Origin: Agelas oroides
Lineage: Eukaryota; Porifera; Demospongiae; Agelasida; Agelasidae
Reading direction: 5' to 3'
Assembly (NCBI GenBank): GCA_949130485.1
Contig: OX422200.1
Location: 449,001-513,000, forward strand
Length of the DNA: 64,000 bases
Shown here: in pieces, positions 1-14,082 of the stretch
How the letters are laid out: each line of letters starts with the position of its first letter
Position numbering within the stretch: the first letter of the stretch is position 1
Notes under the pieces: generated by a model
The model's database searches: none
The model's input: the letters and a program-made list of their open reading frames with translations, nothing else
Told to the model about the DNA's origin: nothing
Position numbers and translations under genes: made by a program

Positions 1-285
1 GGACGTCCTCTACCTGAGTACCAGGCTATAGGCTGGAACAGTCAGGACGTCCTCTACCTGAGTACCAGGCTATAGGCTGGAACAGTCAGGACGTCCTCTA
101 CCTGAGTACCAGGCTATAGGCTGGAACAGTCAGGACGTCCTCTACCTGAGTACAAGGCTATAGGCTGGAACAGTCAGGACGTCCTCTACCTGAGTACCAG
201 GCTATAGGCTGGAACAGTCAGGACGTCCTCTACCTGAGTACCAGGCTATAGGCTGGAACAGTCAGGACGTCCTCTACCTGAGTAC
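1..285. repeat. 44-bp minisatellite, about 6.5 copies
   Basis: A 44-bp unit beginning ggacgtcctc is repeated head to tail from the first base to about 285 with almost no variation; one copy has an A for C change. It runs off the left edge. It lies in or beyond the last intron of the sortilin-like gene on the minus strand. Confidence 0.95.
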
Positions 286-367
286 ATCAACCCCATTATA
301 ACCCCTACAACTAATATACAAGCATAGTCTCTTGCAATATACAGTGTTGACACATAGCCACGCCCAC

Positions 368-3300
368 CTGCTGCACTTCCTGGGTATGATGGTGGGCTGT
401 CCTCATAACTAGAAGGGTTGTTCACCCTCCGTGACTCCAGCTCACTGGTGGCCAGCCTCAGATAGCGGCGATGGAGAACAGAATGCTTCCTGTGAGTGCA
501 TGTAGAGTTGTGTAGATATGAATATTAAATTATATAGTGAGCTTTGTTTGTGCAAGTGTTATGTAGTGAGCTTTATGCAGATATGAATAAAATGACCTTT
601 TCCCTTCTTCTCTTCTTCCCTCCTCCCTCCTCCCCGTCTTCCTCCTCACCTCATGAAAACCACTGCCAGCACAATGAACACCGTGGCTACGAGTGAGATG
701 ATGACCAGGAGGACACCCATAGCAATAGCAGGGACATTGGGGGAAGTGGCGGCTGGAGGGGAGGAGGATGAGGAAGGTGGTGAAGGAGAGGAGGAAGCTA
801 GATGAGGGAGGAGGGAAAGAGGAAGGATAAAAACCAAAAGGGGAGATGAGAGAGAAGGGATAGAAGAGGGGGAGGGAGAAAGAGAGAAGATGAAGCTGGT
901 CAAGAGCAACTTTCATTAGTTGCCATGCTTACTTATTGTCGCCAGCAAACTGACCTACGTTACCGAAACATGTGATTTAATCAAACTCACTTGCCAATGG
1001 GTGGGCGCATGTGGTATTGTATGGGGAGAGAATACTGGACACCCCACCCTGACACACATCACCGGCTATCTTACGATACCTAGGGGTGGGGGGGAGAGAA
1101 GGAGATGGGGCAAAGGAGAGAGGAGGAAGGAATGGAGAAGAGAGGAAAAGGAGAAAGAAAGGAAGAGAGGAAGAGAGGAGGGAGTAAGGCAGGGGGAGGG
1201 AAGGACAGGGGAGCAGGGAGGGAGGAAACAAAGGAGACGAGGGAACTGAAAGGAAACTGGGAGCTTGTTGGTATATTACAAGCTGCCACTCACCCTCGAG
1301 ACTGCACATAGGTGGTGGTGCCGGGTGTGGCACAGGGGTTGCCCAGACTGAAAGAAGTGTCTTTCACACATGCACCAGTAAGATTCCTGCCGTAACCTAA
1401 GTCACTGTGTGTGTGCGTGTGTGTGTGTGTGTGTGCGTGTGTGTGTGTGTGCGTGTGTGTGTGTGTGTGTGCGTGTGTGTGTGTGTGTGTGTGCGTGTGT
1501 GTGTTGTGTGTGTGCATGTGAGCGTGTGTGTGTGTGTGCATGTGCATGCGTGTGTGAGCATGTGCGTGTGTATGTGTGTGTATGCGTGCATGTGTGTGCA
1601 AGAGGGTGCGTGGGTGCATATGTGTGTGCATGCATTTCAACAGCCTCACTCACAGACATAAACTAGCCTAGTTCCAATGTGGCCTGTGAACAAGGGTGGT
1701 TCTAGCACAAGATACACCTACCTGTGCGTGTGTGTGTGTGTGTGGCAATCCCACTACCTACCATTCAAAGTCATCCTGGTTGCAGATGCACCTGGTGAAA
1801 CTGATCTCCCTGATGTAGTCCGGTCCATTGAGACAGCAGTGGTCTGGCCTCCTCCTCTCAAACACAACAGTGGCACCAAGCACACAGTTGTCAGACAAGT
1901 GCTAGGAGAGAAATAATAGAATGTGAGGAAGAAGTGTAAAAATGTTAGAGAAATTGAAAGGAAAGAGAGGCTACCACATACTGTATCCTGGGGGGTCCAT
2001 TGATAGTAGTCACTGGTCACACACTGTTGTTGAAAGATGTTTGAGAAATTCACTGTCACAATCTGCCAAACTCTGTTATAAACACCATACAGGCTGTAGA
2101 GGAGGAGGAGGGAGAGAGGAGGGGGGGAGGGAGGGAGAGGGAGGGAGAAAGAGGGAGGGGGGGAGAGAAAGAGGCAGAGAGGGAGGAAGGGAGGTTCAAC
2201 ATGGACGCTTCAAACTCCGCAGCACCAACTCCACTTACCTCACAACAGTGGTAGACTGTCCTGGTTCTGTTATAACCCCAAACACTGTCATGTTCCCAGA
2301 TGGCTTAAAATTGAACGGTGTCCAGTTAATCCCCTCGTCACAGCTGTACATGAGTACCCTGGATGGAGTTGTGTGGTAGTCTGGAACAGCCACCATCAGT
2401 CCCCCCTGGTCCACTACAACCATCCCCCAGCTTCCCTCCAGTGTCTCATTCCACGTGTTTCCCCCATCAAGTGAGATGTACAGGTTGGGATTAGCTGACA
2501 GCTGTCCTCCGATGGTCCCGTGGGCCACGATGATGCCAGGAGCAGAGGCTAAAGAGTACACACCCAGTCGAGCGTACTCTGTTGTGTCCATGTGGAAGTG
2601 GAGGGAGCAGAGGGGGGGCTGGCAGTTGACTTGTGTGCTATTCTTGTAGTGGCTTGGAGGAGTGACAAGACCCCATCTCCCACCATTGTTGAAGCTGATG
2701 ACAGTCCTTAAGGGAGCATTTCGTACACTTGGGCTCGCACGGACATATGTGTTTGCTATCATTGTTCCATTGACACCATCAATCTGAGGTACAGGTATGC
2801 CAGGGAGAGAGGATGGAGAGAGGGAGAGAGAGAGAGGAGGGAGGAGGGAGGAGGGAGGAAGGAAAAGAGGAAAGAGGGAATTTTTGCATCCATCCATATT
2901 TCAGCTTCTATCCCCTACATCTACAACCAACCCACCAACTCAAGATCGATATTGATGTTGCGAAGATCAACGACAATGTCTCGCAGTGAGAGAGAGTAGT
3001 CAACTCCGGTGGTGTCCGAGAGGTAGAGGTTGAACTGGCCACTGACATGCTGTACGAGCACCATGGCCTGCAGTGTGTTGATGTGGGCCACCAGATAGTT
3101 CTGGTGGGTGTTGGGGGAAGGGAGGGAGGGAGGAGGGTAGAGAGTCATGGTCAGGAGGGTCACAAAATATGATGTATGTGCATTGGGGGAGGAGGAGGAG
3201 GGAGGGGAAGGAGGTGGGGGGAGAGAAGTACAAAGTTATGTAAAACGTAACGTGTGTGTACACATAGAACTGGTAATGTACCTGGTGAGGGTCGGTGGAT

Positions 3301-6300
3301 GGGATGATGGTGTTACGGAAACTCTGGCGCTTATAGCTCACCAACAAATGAATGTTGCTTTGTGCATCTGTTTTCTGACGACAGGAAAAACAGTTTTAAA
3401 ACATAGCTTGTTACAGAAAAGGAGTTGGGAAGAAGGAGCATCAACTGTCCATGCACTTGTCCACACCTGTGCAAAAATGTAAGGTCCAACAACAGCAAAG
3501 TCATCATGTCGTCCAAGGTTTGGGTCGAACTCCTTTGCAGTTGAGCTACCATAAGGATGGTGCTGAGTGTAGAGATTCACTGTGAAGTTATTACCTAGGG
3601 TGTGGGGGTGTGGGTGGGTGTATGTGGGGGTGTGTGGGGGGAGGGGAGGAGGGGGTGCAATGTTCTACCAGTCCCTGGTAAGTGACACACCATGAGGTGG
3701 ACTCACGGTTTCTATCATTAGGATCATAGACATTGTAGAAGATGGTTGAGTTGTCTGCATCAAAGCTCGGGTCAGCCCTACACACAGGAGAAAACCGCAG
3801 TTTATGATACATAACAAAATGTCCAACCCTGGGCAGTCTACAGTCTAGTCTCAGAACCAGACCCTCACTGGTTCCGAGACTGCCTACAGTCGTATTGCTG
3901 AGGTACAGTGCATACGTACCACTGGTAGTTGGAGGACCGGTCAACGTTGTCAGAAACAGATATCCATGTCCTACCCAGGTTTTCCGTGACATAGAGCTAG
4001 CGAAAGAGAGGTGGACATGTTACTTAGCCAGAACTGACTTCTGATGAGCATATTCACTGGTAACTGGTCAAACGCTCACCTTGTTGTATCTGGTGTCAAG
4101 TGCCATGGCCCTTGAGGACTGTGTTGGGCTGAACACCAGGTAGCGGGGGTCTATGGTGGATGGGCTAAAGGACTGGACCTGGAATGTTCGGCCTTCGTCT
4201 TGTGTATAGTAGATCTTAGCTGTATTGGCAGCTGGAAAGACCAGCTACGTGATGTGTGAGGGTGTGGAGGAGGTAGTATTAGCGGGTGAAGGAAATGCAC
4301 ATGTATGGGTGTAGGTCAACGTACCATGTTCTTGTTGATGGGGCTAACATAGAATATCGGCCACAGAAGAAGGTTACGATTGTTTGGATCCAGTTGACTG
4401 TTTATCAGTGTGAAGCTGGTGCCATAGTTAGTAGACCTGGGGTCAAGGGTCAGAGGAACAAGAATAATGAACTTTTTGTGCATAGCAAAACTGCAATGGC
4501 ATATTCCTTGACAGCCATCGGCCCTACTTGTGAACTGGATCATTAGCTCCCCTTCTCCCTCCTCCCTCCTGGTCCCAATGAACAACTTAGAAATAATTAA
4601 ACTGTGTAGAATGTCACTGCTATATCGGTGGTCAATGAATGTAATTGAGCGATAAACTTGCTTTAATCGAAAGTTGAAATTCAAAGGTGTTTGGGTTTGG
4701 CCTCACCCAGGACACACAGTGAATCTGACATCTCACCTGTAGAGGTTTGTGCTCACGGGGTTTCTCCTCCGGTCCAGGTTGTAAGTGAGCACAAAGATGG
4801 CCTACAGAAGGACAGACAGGAAGTGATGGCACACCAGAGTCACCATATCTGGCTTTCCGTTTGGAGGTTAACCAAATGTGGCAGTAAACAGCTTTGGCCA
4901 GTCACAGCTACATTTATGTCTTACATACCGGGTAATTGAATCCATACCCAAAAAAGGATATACCATCCCTTTACATAAACAAACCTCAATTACTACCAAA
5001 TACATTGACCTTTTTGCTGTGGATAAAGTTTCCCATGTTTTGCAAGTTAGCATGCATTTGGAAAACTAAAAGACTGCAAAAATTATGCTCTTACACAAGC
5101 TCTGCACATTAGTATAGACAACACCATTGCGAAAATTAAACTGGCAAAATTTCGTAAAGCTTTTTTATGCTTTTGCGAGATACCATACATGGTATGATGG
5201 TCAACATAGGCCAGCACTTGTAGGGGCTGTAATACAGTCAGTCAGTTATGCGTAAGATAAGTACAACTGGGGCCAGGGGTATTAGCCATAACTCAGTGAC
5301 CACCATAGACAGATTTCGGGGGTATTGGTCATACTACACTGATCACCATAGACAGATTTCCTACCCATCATGCCTCTTTCAGGTCTCATATCCTGTGTGG
5401 GTCAACTCCTACACGCAGACATGGCAGACATGCCTGTGAGTTAATGCCAGAATTGGTAACTTGAATCCCTTCACTTTGTGTTTAAAGTATGGAAACTAAG
5501 CGCTCATTTCTGTGGTGTCAACTTGCAAACATATTTGGCAAGTTTCTGCTGGTTTCACAACCATTTTCCCTTGGGGCTTCTTCTTGTCTAAACAGACCTG
5601 AAGGGGTAAGCTTCTCCAACCAGCTACAGGCCGGCGATTCACGGCAAGTTTCAGTTTCATTCAACTCTTGCATACTTAAAGAGGGCAGTACAAAAGGTAG
5701 CCTCCCCATTCAAATGTTGCATAATTAATACCAACCAGTAGGCAGCTTATACAGGCTTTCACGAATTATAAGACAATTTGCTGCCTAAATAGCTATCCCT
5801 TAACAGCAAAGAGGGGGGGTAATGAGGCTGGACAGAACAAGAGGTGACCTCCCCACTCACCAAGCTTGGATCTCCAGAGTAGTGAATTCTGGCATACTGG
5901 TAGCCATCCTGCAGGCTAACTTGGCCCTGGGTCTGAGGTACCCTATCCGCCTGGCGCCTGCTCCTCAGCATCTGAGGGAAGACAAAAGTGGGACCGACTG
6001 TCAGAGGAGAAATGTCTCGACTTGTCTCACAGCTTGGAGACTCAACTGTGTTGGTCACAGACTATATTACTGTATTACTGCAGTTTGCATTACAATGTAA
6101 GCGCAACTAATTTATGTAGCCGCAATATAACTATGCGGTTGTAACAACCAGCTGGTATATACCCCCAGGCTGCCCAACTACCACCATGCACTCTCCGAAC
6201 CTTCTCCAATTCGTCAAAGGCCTCCTGGGCTGGTGTGTGCTCGATGGAGTCCTGATTACGCACCAACTGCCGCACCCCCCTCTCCGCCACTTTGCCTTTG

Positions 6301-6413
6301 AAGTCGCTGAAGGAGAACAGCCGCGCGGAGGCAGGCGTTCCCGCCAAGACCACCAGGACAAGCAGACACGCTGTCACTGATCCCCACGACATGACGCGGC
6401 TGTTACTCTTCAT
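368..6413 (-). CDS. SORT1-like: Sortilin-like VPS10 domain receptor, gene A (last exon outside window)
   Basis: Type I sorting receptor that would carry lumenal cargo between Golgi, surface and endosomes. Seventeen exons read on the minus strand: 6201-6413, 5861-5971, 4737-4801, 4325-4436, 4080-4244, 3920-3996, 3707-3777, 3467-3594, 3282-3374, 2936-3100, 2239-2783, 1982-2093, 1762-1901, 1294-1404, 991-1079, 650-752, 368-489. About 807 residues are visible; human sortilin has 831. Residues 1-31 are a signal peptide. A furin-type RSRR at 74-77 would end a propeptide, as in sortilin. The VPS10 ten-bladed propeller carries Asp-box motifs (DGGNTW, DEGRTF). A cysteine-rich sortilin C domain follows ([13 protein letters not shown]), then a TM helix near 737-763. 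The tail begins [13 protein letters not shown]. The donor at 368 has phase 1 and matches the paralogue, so a short terminal exon should lie left of base 1. An alternative in-frame start at 6392 (MSWGSV) matches gene B. Confidence 0.9.
1405..1600. repeat. (TG)n microsatellite abutting a splice acceptor
   Basis: Long interrupted TG run in an intron of sortilin-like gene A. On the coding strand the CA tract ends in cacag directly at the acceptor of the exon 1294-1404, replacing a normal pyrimidine tract. Confidence 0.9.
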
Positions 6414-6956
6414 GTGTTTCGCTAGCCGTTTTCACAGTCTACCGAAGCCGTACTATACATGTACATCCTGTATGTAAACAAACGTCATAGTGACGTCATG
6501 TATACTGACGTGTACGTGTACGTGTGGTCTCGCGTAGCCAGACTCTCGAGACTAGTTTCAAAGCTCTAATCTGATTTGTTGGGTTTAGAGGGCAATGGTG
6601 CATATAGTTGTGTATAATATATTGACCAATAAGGTTAGAGCTTTGAAAAGTACTTCAGGATAGCTCCTCTTTCTCGATCAAGTTTCCCTATCTCCAAACC
6701 GCAAGCTATGATCATGTGACCAATCTGGAACAGAAAGCCTACCTCATTAACACCAGTTGATGAATGTGGTACTGTTTGTACATGGTTATGTAAACGTGCA
6801 AGCTTACAATAACAAAACTGTGCAGTTATATTAATGTTGAAACAAGAAGTAGAACACAAGGTCACATTCTGCCCCAAGATTCACATTTTACACAAGTATA
6901 TTTACAATGATAAAACTACAGTAAAACCTCTAATAAAACTATTAACAAAAAAATCT
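6414..6956. other. Spacer between tandem sortilin-like genes
   Basis: This 543-bp stretch lies between the start of gene A and the stop of gene B, both on the minus strand. It must hold the gene A promoter and the gene B 3' UTR. I see a CRE palindrome near 6491, a partial inverted repeat at 6533-6556 with tctcg/cgaga arms, and no coding signal. Confidence 0.7.
6491..6498. promoter_or_regulatory. CRE-like palindrome TGACGTCA
   Basis: A perfect TGACGTCA lies about 80 bp upstream of the gene A start codon, followed by further TGACGTG-like and ACGT half-sites up to about 6525. CREB/ATF-family factors bind this palindrome in animals. The role here is inferred from position only. Confidence 0.45.
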
Positions 6957-9900
6957 TCACAGTGCTATAGGGTCCTCATCATCATCGTCGTCTTGTCTGT
7001 AAATACCTGTGAATGGGAGAGATGAAGGAGGAGTATATACCTGTTGGGTTAGCCATTATTATAGTTCCACCTTAGTTTACAATACCCACATACTAGCCCA
7101 GTCCTGCTCCCCACCTTACACCCACCTTACACACACTTGAAGACAATTGGGCGAGCGTGAGCGAGCCCCACACTAGTGAGTTGAATTGAGATTTTTCATA
7201 TAATATTATCTGTCGTACGTCGTTCTGTATGTTTTCAATGCTGTAATTTAATGCAATAGCCGTGGGCCACGTGCGGACTGTAAGTAAGGTTTTCGTACAA
7301 CTTGGCAGCCAGCTAGCTCCGAGGTGCTTTGAGAGATGACGATTATGAAAGACAGCCAGGAAAAGCAGCTGGAGCGTGCGCACTTATTGAACAAAGGATA
7401 GCTTAGAAGTTGTGTTTGCAGCGACATCCAGGAGCATGAGTATTTAGTGTATGTATGTATACAAGGGCTATTAAACAGTTGTGTAGAGAGGCTGAAAGCA
7501 GAAAGCGGCAGAGACCCTCCTTCGATCCATGGCTGATGGATGGCGAAACCCATCTGCTATTTCTAAGATGCCTCAAGTAAGGACTATGCATGACAATCGA
7601 GGCTGTTTTTAGACTTAGCCTACAGTTAGCCAGAGTAGATGCTTAGGTTGCACTAAGGGCTGCATTGTATGGTACCACCCAATGACAAGCTAGTCTCTGC
7701 AACCATCTTCTCTAAGCTGTTAAGAGTAACAAGGTTTGTTCAGCTACATGCCACGCCACCTGTGTGCTGTGATCTGATACTTCACTGAATAGCCTTGGAT
7801 ATATAAGTTAAAGCAGTGTATTGCTAGCTCACGCTCGCCCACAATATTCTACATTCGCCTAGTAATTATACTGACTATTCCTTCATATTGCATACCTAGC
7901 CTCGTACCCAGGCCGTTTCTCCTACGAACGCCCTGGGTACGAGGCTAATTGCATACCAGGAGCTTATGAACCGCTTCGCGGCGCTCATAAGCAGTTCATA
8001 AGCTCCTGTGCATACTGAAGTTAGTGATCAAATACCGGGGGTGAAGATGATCTGGGAATGAGCTGGTCTTCTTCCCAGACTCATACACCCCAAGCTTTCA
8101 TCATCTAGCTAGGAACAAGACTACTGATGTGATGGACAAGCCCTGCTCTTACACAGAAGTGATGCAAGGCTGAGTGTTTGAACTCTTACAGGCTGTTCAT
8201 GAGTTACCGTAATTATTCGAATTCTAAGTAAGCTTAAAAAATAATTAGGTTGTGACTGGATTCATCTGAAAATGAATTTCTTACGTAAAATTAGATCTTA
8301 GGTTGCATAAGAATCACAGTACTTTTTTTTTTTTTGATACGTAGTAGAAACACAAGGGGGCTTTTGCAAGCCTTATAAGTGTATAGTTGATTTTTCCTAG
8401 AATTGTGTACAGACCTGGATGAACTCTGTAACCCATGAAGGCAGTACCAAGTGTCCTGCACTACCTAGGTAACTAACTGTACAGCTGGTTTTTCCTCGAA
8501 CTCTTCGACCAATGAAGGTTGCACCAAGTGTAGCTAGATAAGTATATAGCTGTTTTTCCTGGAATTGTGCACAGACTTCCACTGAACTATGAAGACAGTA
8601 CACCTGTTTGTGGGACTGGTAGAAGGCCACGCAGGTTGGAGGTTGGCTTCAGTCATTATCTTACGCTAAATATTGGATTAGATTTGTGATAAATTCCTGA
8701 AATTGAATTTCTTACGTTAAATTGGATCATACGTAGTATTAGAATAATTACGGTACCGTACCCACCTGACATCTTTACTGGTGGTGGGCTGTCATCATGA
8801 GCAGAGGCAGTGTTCTGGTAGGTGAAACGTGTTGGTCGCTCTTCCCCACTGGTGGCCAGCCTCAAGTAGCGACGGCGAGCAATGGAATGCTTCCTGTGAG
8901 ATTAGAATACAAAATTGAAGGCTGGAGCACTACATCTTCCTCCCTTCCCTCCCCCTCCTCCTTCCTTCTCACTTCCCCATCCCCTCTCCCAGCCTCCTTC
9001 TCCTTCCTCCCTATCCCCACCCCACCCCACCCCACCCCTCACCTCATGAAAACCACAGCCAGTACACCAAGCACGACAGCTATGAGCAAGATGACCACAA
9101 GGAGGGCACCCAAAGCAATAGCAGGGATGTCAGCAGTTTGGGGGGCCGTAGCAGCTGGAGGGGAGGACGATGAGGGAGGAGGAGAAGGAGAGGAGGGAGG
9201 ATGGGACAGACGAGAGGAACCTAGGGAAGGTGAGTGGGAGAGGGGTGGGAGGGGAGGGCAAGAGAGGGTCAGAGAACGCCAGTTAACATTTTATTGGGGC
9301 GAGCCTGAGCGAGCCCCACACTAGCGGGACTGCATTGCGGAAGTGTGTGTGTATCTATGCTTGCGGCCATATACCGTAAATTTTAAATGCGCATTTAAAT
9401 ATTTCCCGAAAATTGAACGTCCTCGTGCACTTTAGTAGTAAGCCTCAATAGATGAAGGGGCTGCTGCCAGAGTGCAGCGTCGGCAACCGTAGTGGAAACG
9501 GCTCAAGTTGAAGCACGGACGGAAACTTACTTCTTGTTTGTCACAGTAGCTACGGACCGACCCGGCATCAACGGCAGGCCAGTGCTCGCAGACCGCACAA
9601 AATGACACGCCGGGTTGAGATCGCTTCAGGTAAGGGTCATGCATAAACGGCACTCATAAACGCTAGCGATTCAGCTCATGATTTCACCGTGAAGCTTAGT
9701 CTATTCTTGTGTAGCCATAGTAGCTGCTTGCTCAGGCTCACCCCCACCATTTTCTAGTGGTAAAAACTTGTATAACAATCCCCTTTAGTATAGCACACGC
9801 CATACACAATGCTACCAGTGAGAAAAGATGTCAGTATTTACTTGGAGTGGGAACTTGGGGGGCAGTAGTGACTGACGAAGAGGGGGATGAGGGAGGATGG

Positions 9901-12900
9901 GTGGGAGGATGAGCCGGGGATGAGGGAGGATGGGTGGGGGATGAGGGAGGATGGGTGGGAGGATGGGTGGTGGATGAGGGAGGATGGGTGGGAGGATGGG
10001 TGGGAGGATGGGTGGGGGATGAGGGAGGATGGGAGGAACCTATGGTGGGTGAAGAAAAGAAAACTTTGTAGTAAGGTAAAAATCAATGCTGCCAATAGAT
10101 AGATCACACTGGTATGGATTGTGCAGAGTGATCTGTTTCATGTGGAGAGGAAAGAATATATACTGATGTCTGGTTTACTTGAAGTGGGAGAGTGGGAGCA
10201 TGTGGCGCTGTATGGGGTAAGAATGCCGGGTGCCCAGCCCTGACACACATCACCAGCTATCTTACGATACCTGGGAGAGGGGGAGGGGGAGAGGAATGGA
10301 GGATGGGAAGGAGGTGGGCTATCTTAGGAACTTGTATATGTATGCCAATAGTCCAAGATGTATAGTCATAGTTGAGCTTACCCTTGTGACTGTACATAGG
10401 TGGTGGTGCCGGGTGTGGCACAGGGGTTGCCCAGATTGATGGAACTGTCTTTCACACATGTACCAGTAAGATTGGCGTAACCGAAGTCACTGTGTGTGTG
10501 TGTACATGTGAGCATGTGCACGTGTGTGTGTGTGCATGCGTGTGTGTGTACATGTGAGCGTGTGTGTGCATGAGTGTGCATGTGTGCATGCGTGTGCGTG
10601 TGTGTGTGCATGCGTGTGCATGTGTGTGCATGTGTGTACACCTGAGCATGTGTGTACACCTTCCTACAGATTACTGTATTAACGAACGTCTTACTTTTGT
10701 GGCTTTCTCACCCCAGTATACTAACACAGGGGAAAGCCTGCCAGTACCATGTACATGTACGTATTTCTTCAATCAGACACCGCAGCTACTATTTTTATAG
10801 TGACATATCTTAGAGATCTTGAAGAGTGGCACACCCGAAAACTTTTGGACCATTTCGCTCAAGGCCAATAGCTGAGCACCATGCAAGTGCAGCAACTAAA
10901 ACACTGTCACCAACACAGCCAAACCAAGACAATCTTGGACTTTGCCAAGCCACCAAACACATTGTGCCAGGCCTTCCCTTACAAACACTGAGGTGAGAAA
11001 TCCTGGCTTGTAAAAACAGGTGTGTGTGGCAATCCTGCTGCATGTACCTACCATTCAAAGTCATCCTGGTTGCAGGTGCACCTGGTGAAGCTGATCTCCC
11101 TGATGTAGCCCGGCCCGTTGAGACAGCAGTGGTCTGCCTTCCTCCTCTCAAACACGACAGTGGCACCAAGCACACAGTTAACAGACAAATGCTGGGGGAG
11201 AAGAGGCAGAGAGAGAACGAAGTGTTGGGGATGGTAGTAGCAGGAAGGAGTGGGAGAATGGAAGGGAAAGAAAGTGTTCTGACACGTACTGTGTCCCTAA
11301 GGGTCCAGTCATAGTAGTCACCAGCCACACACGTTCGTGGAAAAACATTTGTGAAATTCACCGTCACAATCTGCCAAACACTGTGGTGTCTTTCAACACC
11401 ATAGAGACTGTAGGGAGAGAGAGAAGGAAGAGAAAGGGACGAAAGGAAGAGGAAGGGAGGTTCAATGTGGTAGCTGCTAACACTGGAGTAACTCAACCTA
11501 CTTAGTACTCACCTCACGACGGTGGTAGACTGTCCTGGTTCTGTGATAACCCCCCACACTGTCATGTTCCCAGACTGTTTAAAATTGAACTGTGTCCATG
11601 ACATCCCCTCGTCACAGCTGAACTGAAGTACCCTGGATGGATTAGTCCGATGGTAGTCTGGAACAGCCACCATCAGTCCTCCCTGGTCCACTACAACCAC
11701 CCCCCAGCTTCCCTCCAGTGTCTTGTTCCACGTGTTCCCTCCATCACGTGAGATGTACAGGTCAGGATTACTTGACAGCTGTCCTCCGATGGTCCCGTGA
11801 GCCACAATGATGCCAGGGGCGGAGTCTAAAGAGTATACACCCAGTCGAGCGTACTCTGTTGTGTCCATGTGGAAGTGGAGGGAACAGAGGGGGGGCTGGC
11901 AGTTGAGTTGCGTGCCGTTCCAGTAGTGGCTTGGAGGAGTGATCAGGCCCCATCTCCCACCATTGTTGAAGCTGATGACAGTCCTTAAGGGAGCATTTCG
12001 TACACTGGGGCTCGCACGGACATATGTGTTTGCTATCATTGTTCCATTGACACCATCAATCTGAGGTATAGGTATGATTGTGCAAGGGAGAGAGGAGAGA
12101 GCGGGGAGGAGGAGGGAGGAGGGAGGAAGGAAAAGAGGAAAGAGGGAGTTTTCACAAGCATTCGTCCATCCACATATCAGTACCTATCACCTAAATCTAT
12201 TACCAACCAACCCACCAACTCAAGATCGATATTGATGTTGCGGAGATCAACAACAATGTCTCGCAGTGAGAGAGAGTAGTCAACTCCGGTGGTGTCTGAG
12301 AGGTAGAGGTTGAACTGGCCACTAACATGCTGCACGACCACCATGGCCTGCAGTGTGTTGATGTGGGCCACCAGATAGTTCTGGTGTGCGTTGGGTGTGT
12401 GTGTGCATTTGGTAGTTGGAAATGACAAACGTGACATGTGTATACATAGAACTGGAAATGTACCTGGTGTGTGTACACAAGACTAGTGGCCTACCCGATG
12501 AGGGTCGGTGGATGGAATGATGGTGTTGCGGAAACTCTGGCGCTTGTAGCTCACCAACAAATGAGCACTGTTGTTTATTGTTTTCTGAGAGAAAGAGACA
12601 GAGCGGTTGAAAGAGGAGGAGCCCAAGGCCTTCACTGCCTTCAGTTTCGTTCTCTAAGTGGTTTAAAACTGGAGGTGGTGAAGGCCTACTGGCAGCCGGC
12701 CTCGTTCCCAGGCTCTCTCCTCAAAAGTGGGAGGAGGAGAGAGCCTGGTAACATTTGCCGAAAAAGTTAAAGTTTCGACTTCCGGCCCCTTGTTCTGGCG
12801 GTACCAATCAGATTGCAGAACGAAGCCACGTGTACACATTTGTCCACTCAGCAAAAAGTTTACAACTCGAAAATGAACTTGTAAGTTCAGACTACCTCTC

Positions 12901-14016
12901 AAAAGTTGGTGAAAAACAGTTTTCAGATGCGCAGAAAGGGCGCAAGTCCAAAGAGTTCAAGATTGAAGTTGACTGTAGTTGGTTTGCAGGACCACCTTGC
13001 TCACTTCACAGCTCTGAGTTTACTTGTTAAAAGTGCGTCACAAAACTCAACAGACCTGCGGATGTCTCAAAGACGAAGAGTAAAGTTGTAAATAGCTTGC
13101 GCTGCTACTAGATATGGTACCGGGCTCTCTCTTCCCCCCAAATATTGAGGAGGGAGCCTGGGAAAGAGGCTAGCCTGCAGGAACCATGGAGAGAGATCAT
13201 ACACATGTACACACACACACACACACACCGCTGCAAAAATGTAAGGTCCAACAACGGCAAAGTCATCATGTTGTCCAAGGTTTGGGTCAAACACGTTCCG
13301 AGTTGAATTACTGTAAGGATGGTGCTGAGTGTAGAGATTCACTGTGAAGTTACCACCTAGTGTGTGTGTGTGTGGGGGGGGGTGTGGGGAGGGGAGGGGA
13401 GAGGTATGGGTGTGTGTGTGTGGGGAGGGGGGTTGGGGGGTGAGACAGGTACTAGTTCCCTGGTAAGTGACACACCATGAGGTGGACTCACGGCTTGTAT
13501 CATTAGGATTATAGACATTGTAGAAGATTGTCGAGTCGTCTGCATCAAAGCGCGGGTCAGCCCTACACACAGGTGGAAGACAAAGCTACCTGAACATCAA
13601 TGTCCAAACACAGCTTGTTATTATCCTGAGGTACAGTGTATACTCACCACTGGTAATTGGAGGACTGGTCAACATTGTCGGAAATCAAAGTCCATGTCCT
13701 ACCCAGGTTTTCTGTGACATAGAGCTAGCGAAAGAGAGGTAGACACGTTATTTAGCCAGAACTGACTTCTGATGTCCACACACACACACACACACACATA
13801 CACTGAGCATGTGGTGTAATAGCAGCTAAAAAAGTGCCCACTTTGTTGGTGATGTTGTCATGTCCAATGGCCCACAGTAGTTGTACTGGGTTAAACTTCA
13901 GGGAGCGGGGCCTGATGGTGGGTGGGCTGAAGGACTGTATCTGGAATGTTAGGCCCTCATCAAAAGTATAGTAGATCATGGGTGAGTTGGCAGCAGGGAA
14001 GACCAGCTGTGTGTGT

Positions 14017-14082
<66 letters not shown>

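Noticed and set aside
1..285. Regular repeats as a possible CRISPR array
   Set aside because: Units are contiguous 44-bp copies with no unique spacers, in an animal-type locus. The same applies to 15964-16577.
1290..1666. Long reading frames rich in His-Thr or Cys-Val
   Set aside because: They are translations of a TG/CA microsatellite within an intron. Similar frames at 10378-10659 and 13946-14213 were dropped for the same reason.
7010..7100. Alternative acceptor one step downstream for the sortilin-like B last exon (atttacag)
   Set aside because: It gives a frame ending without the acidic tail. The upstream cacag acceptor keeps phase 1 and yields the sortilin-like end.
8797..9324. 175-codon plus-strand frame
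   Set aside because: Antisense to the TM and tail exons of sortilin-like gene B and to low-complexity purine tracts; no homology.
9432..9653. Cys-rich minus-strand frame of 73 codons
   Set aside because: Lies inside the GGGCGAGC-terminus element in an intron, and I recognise no family.
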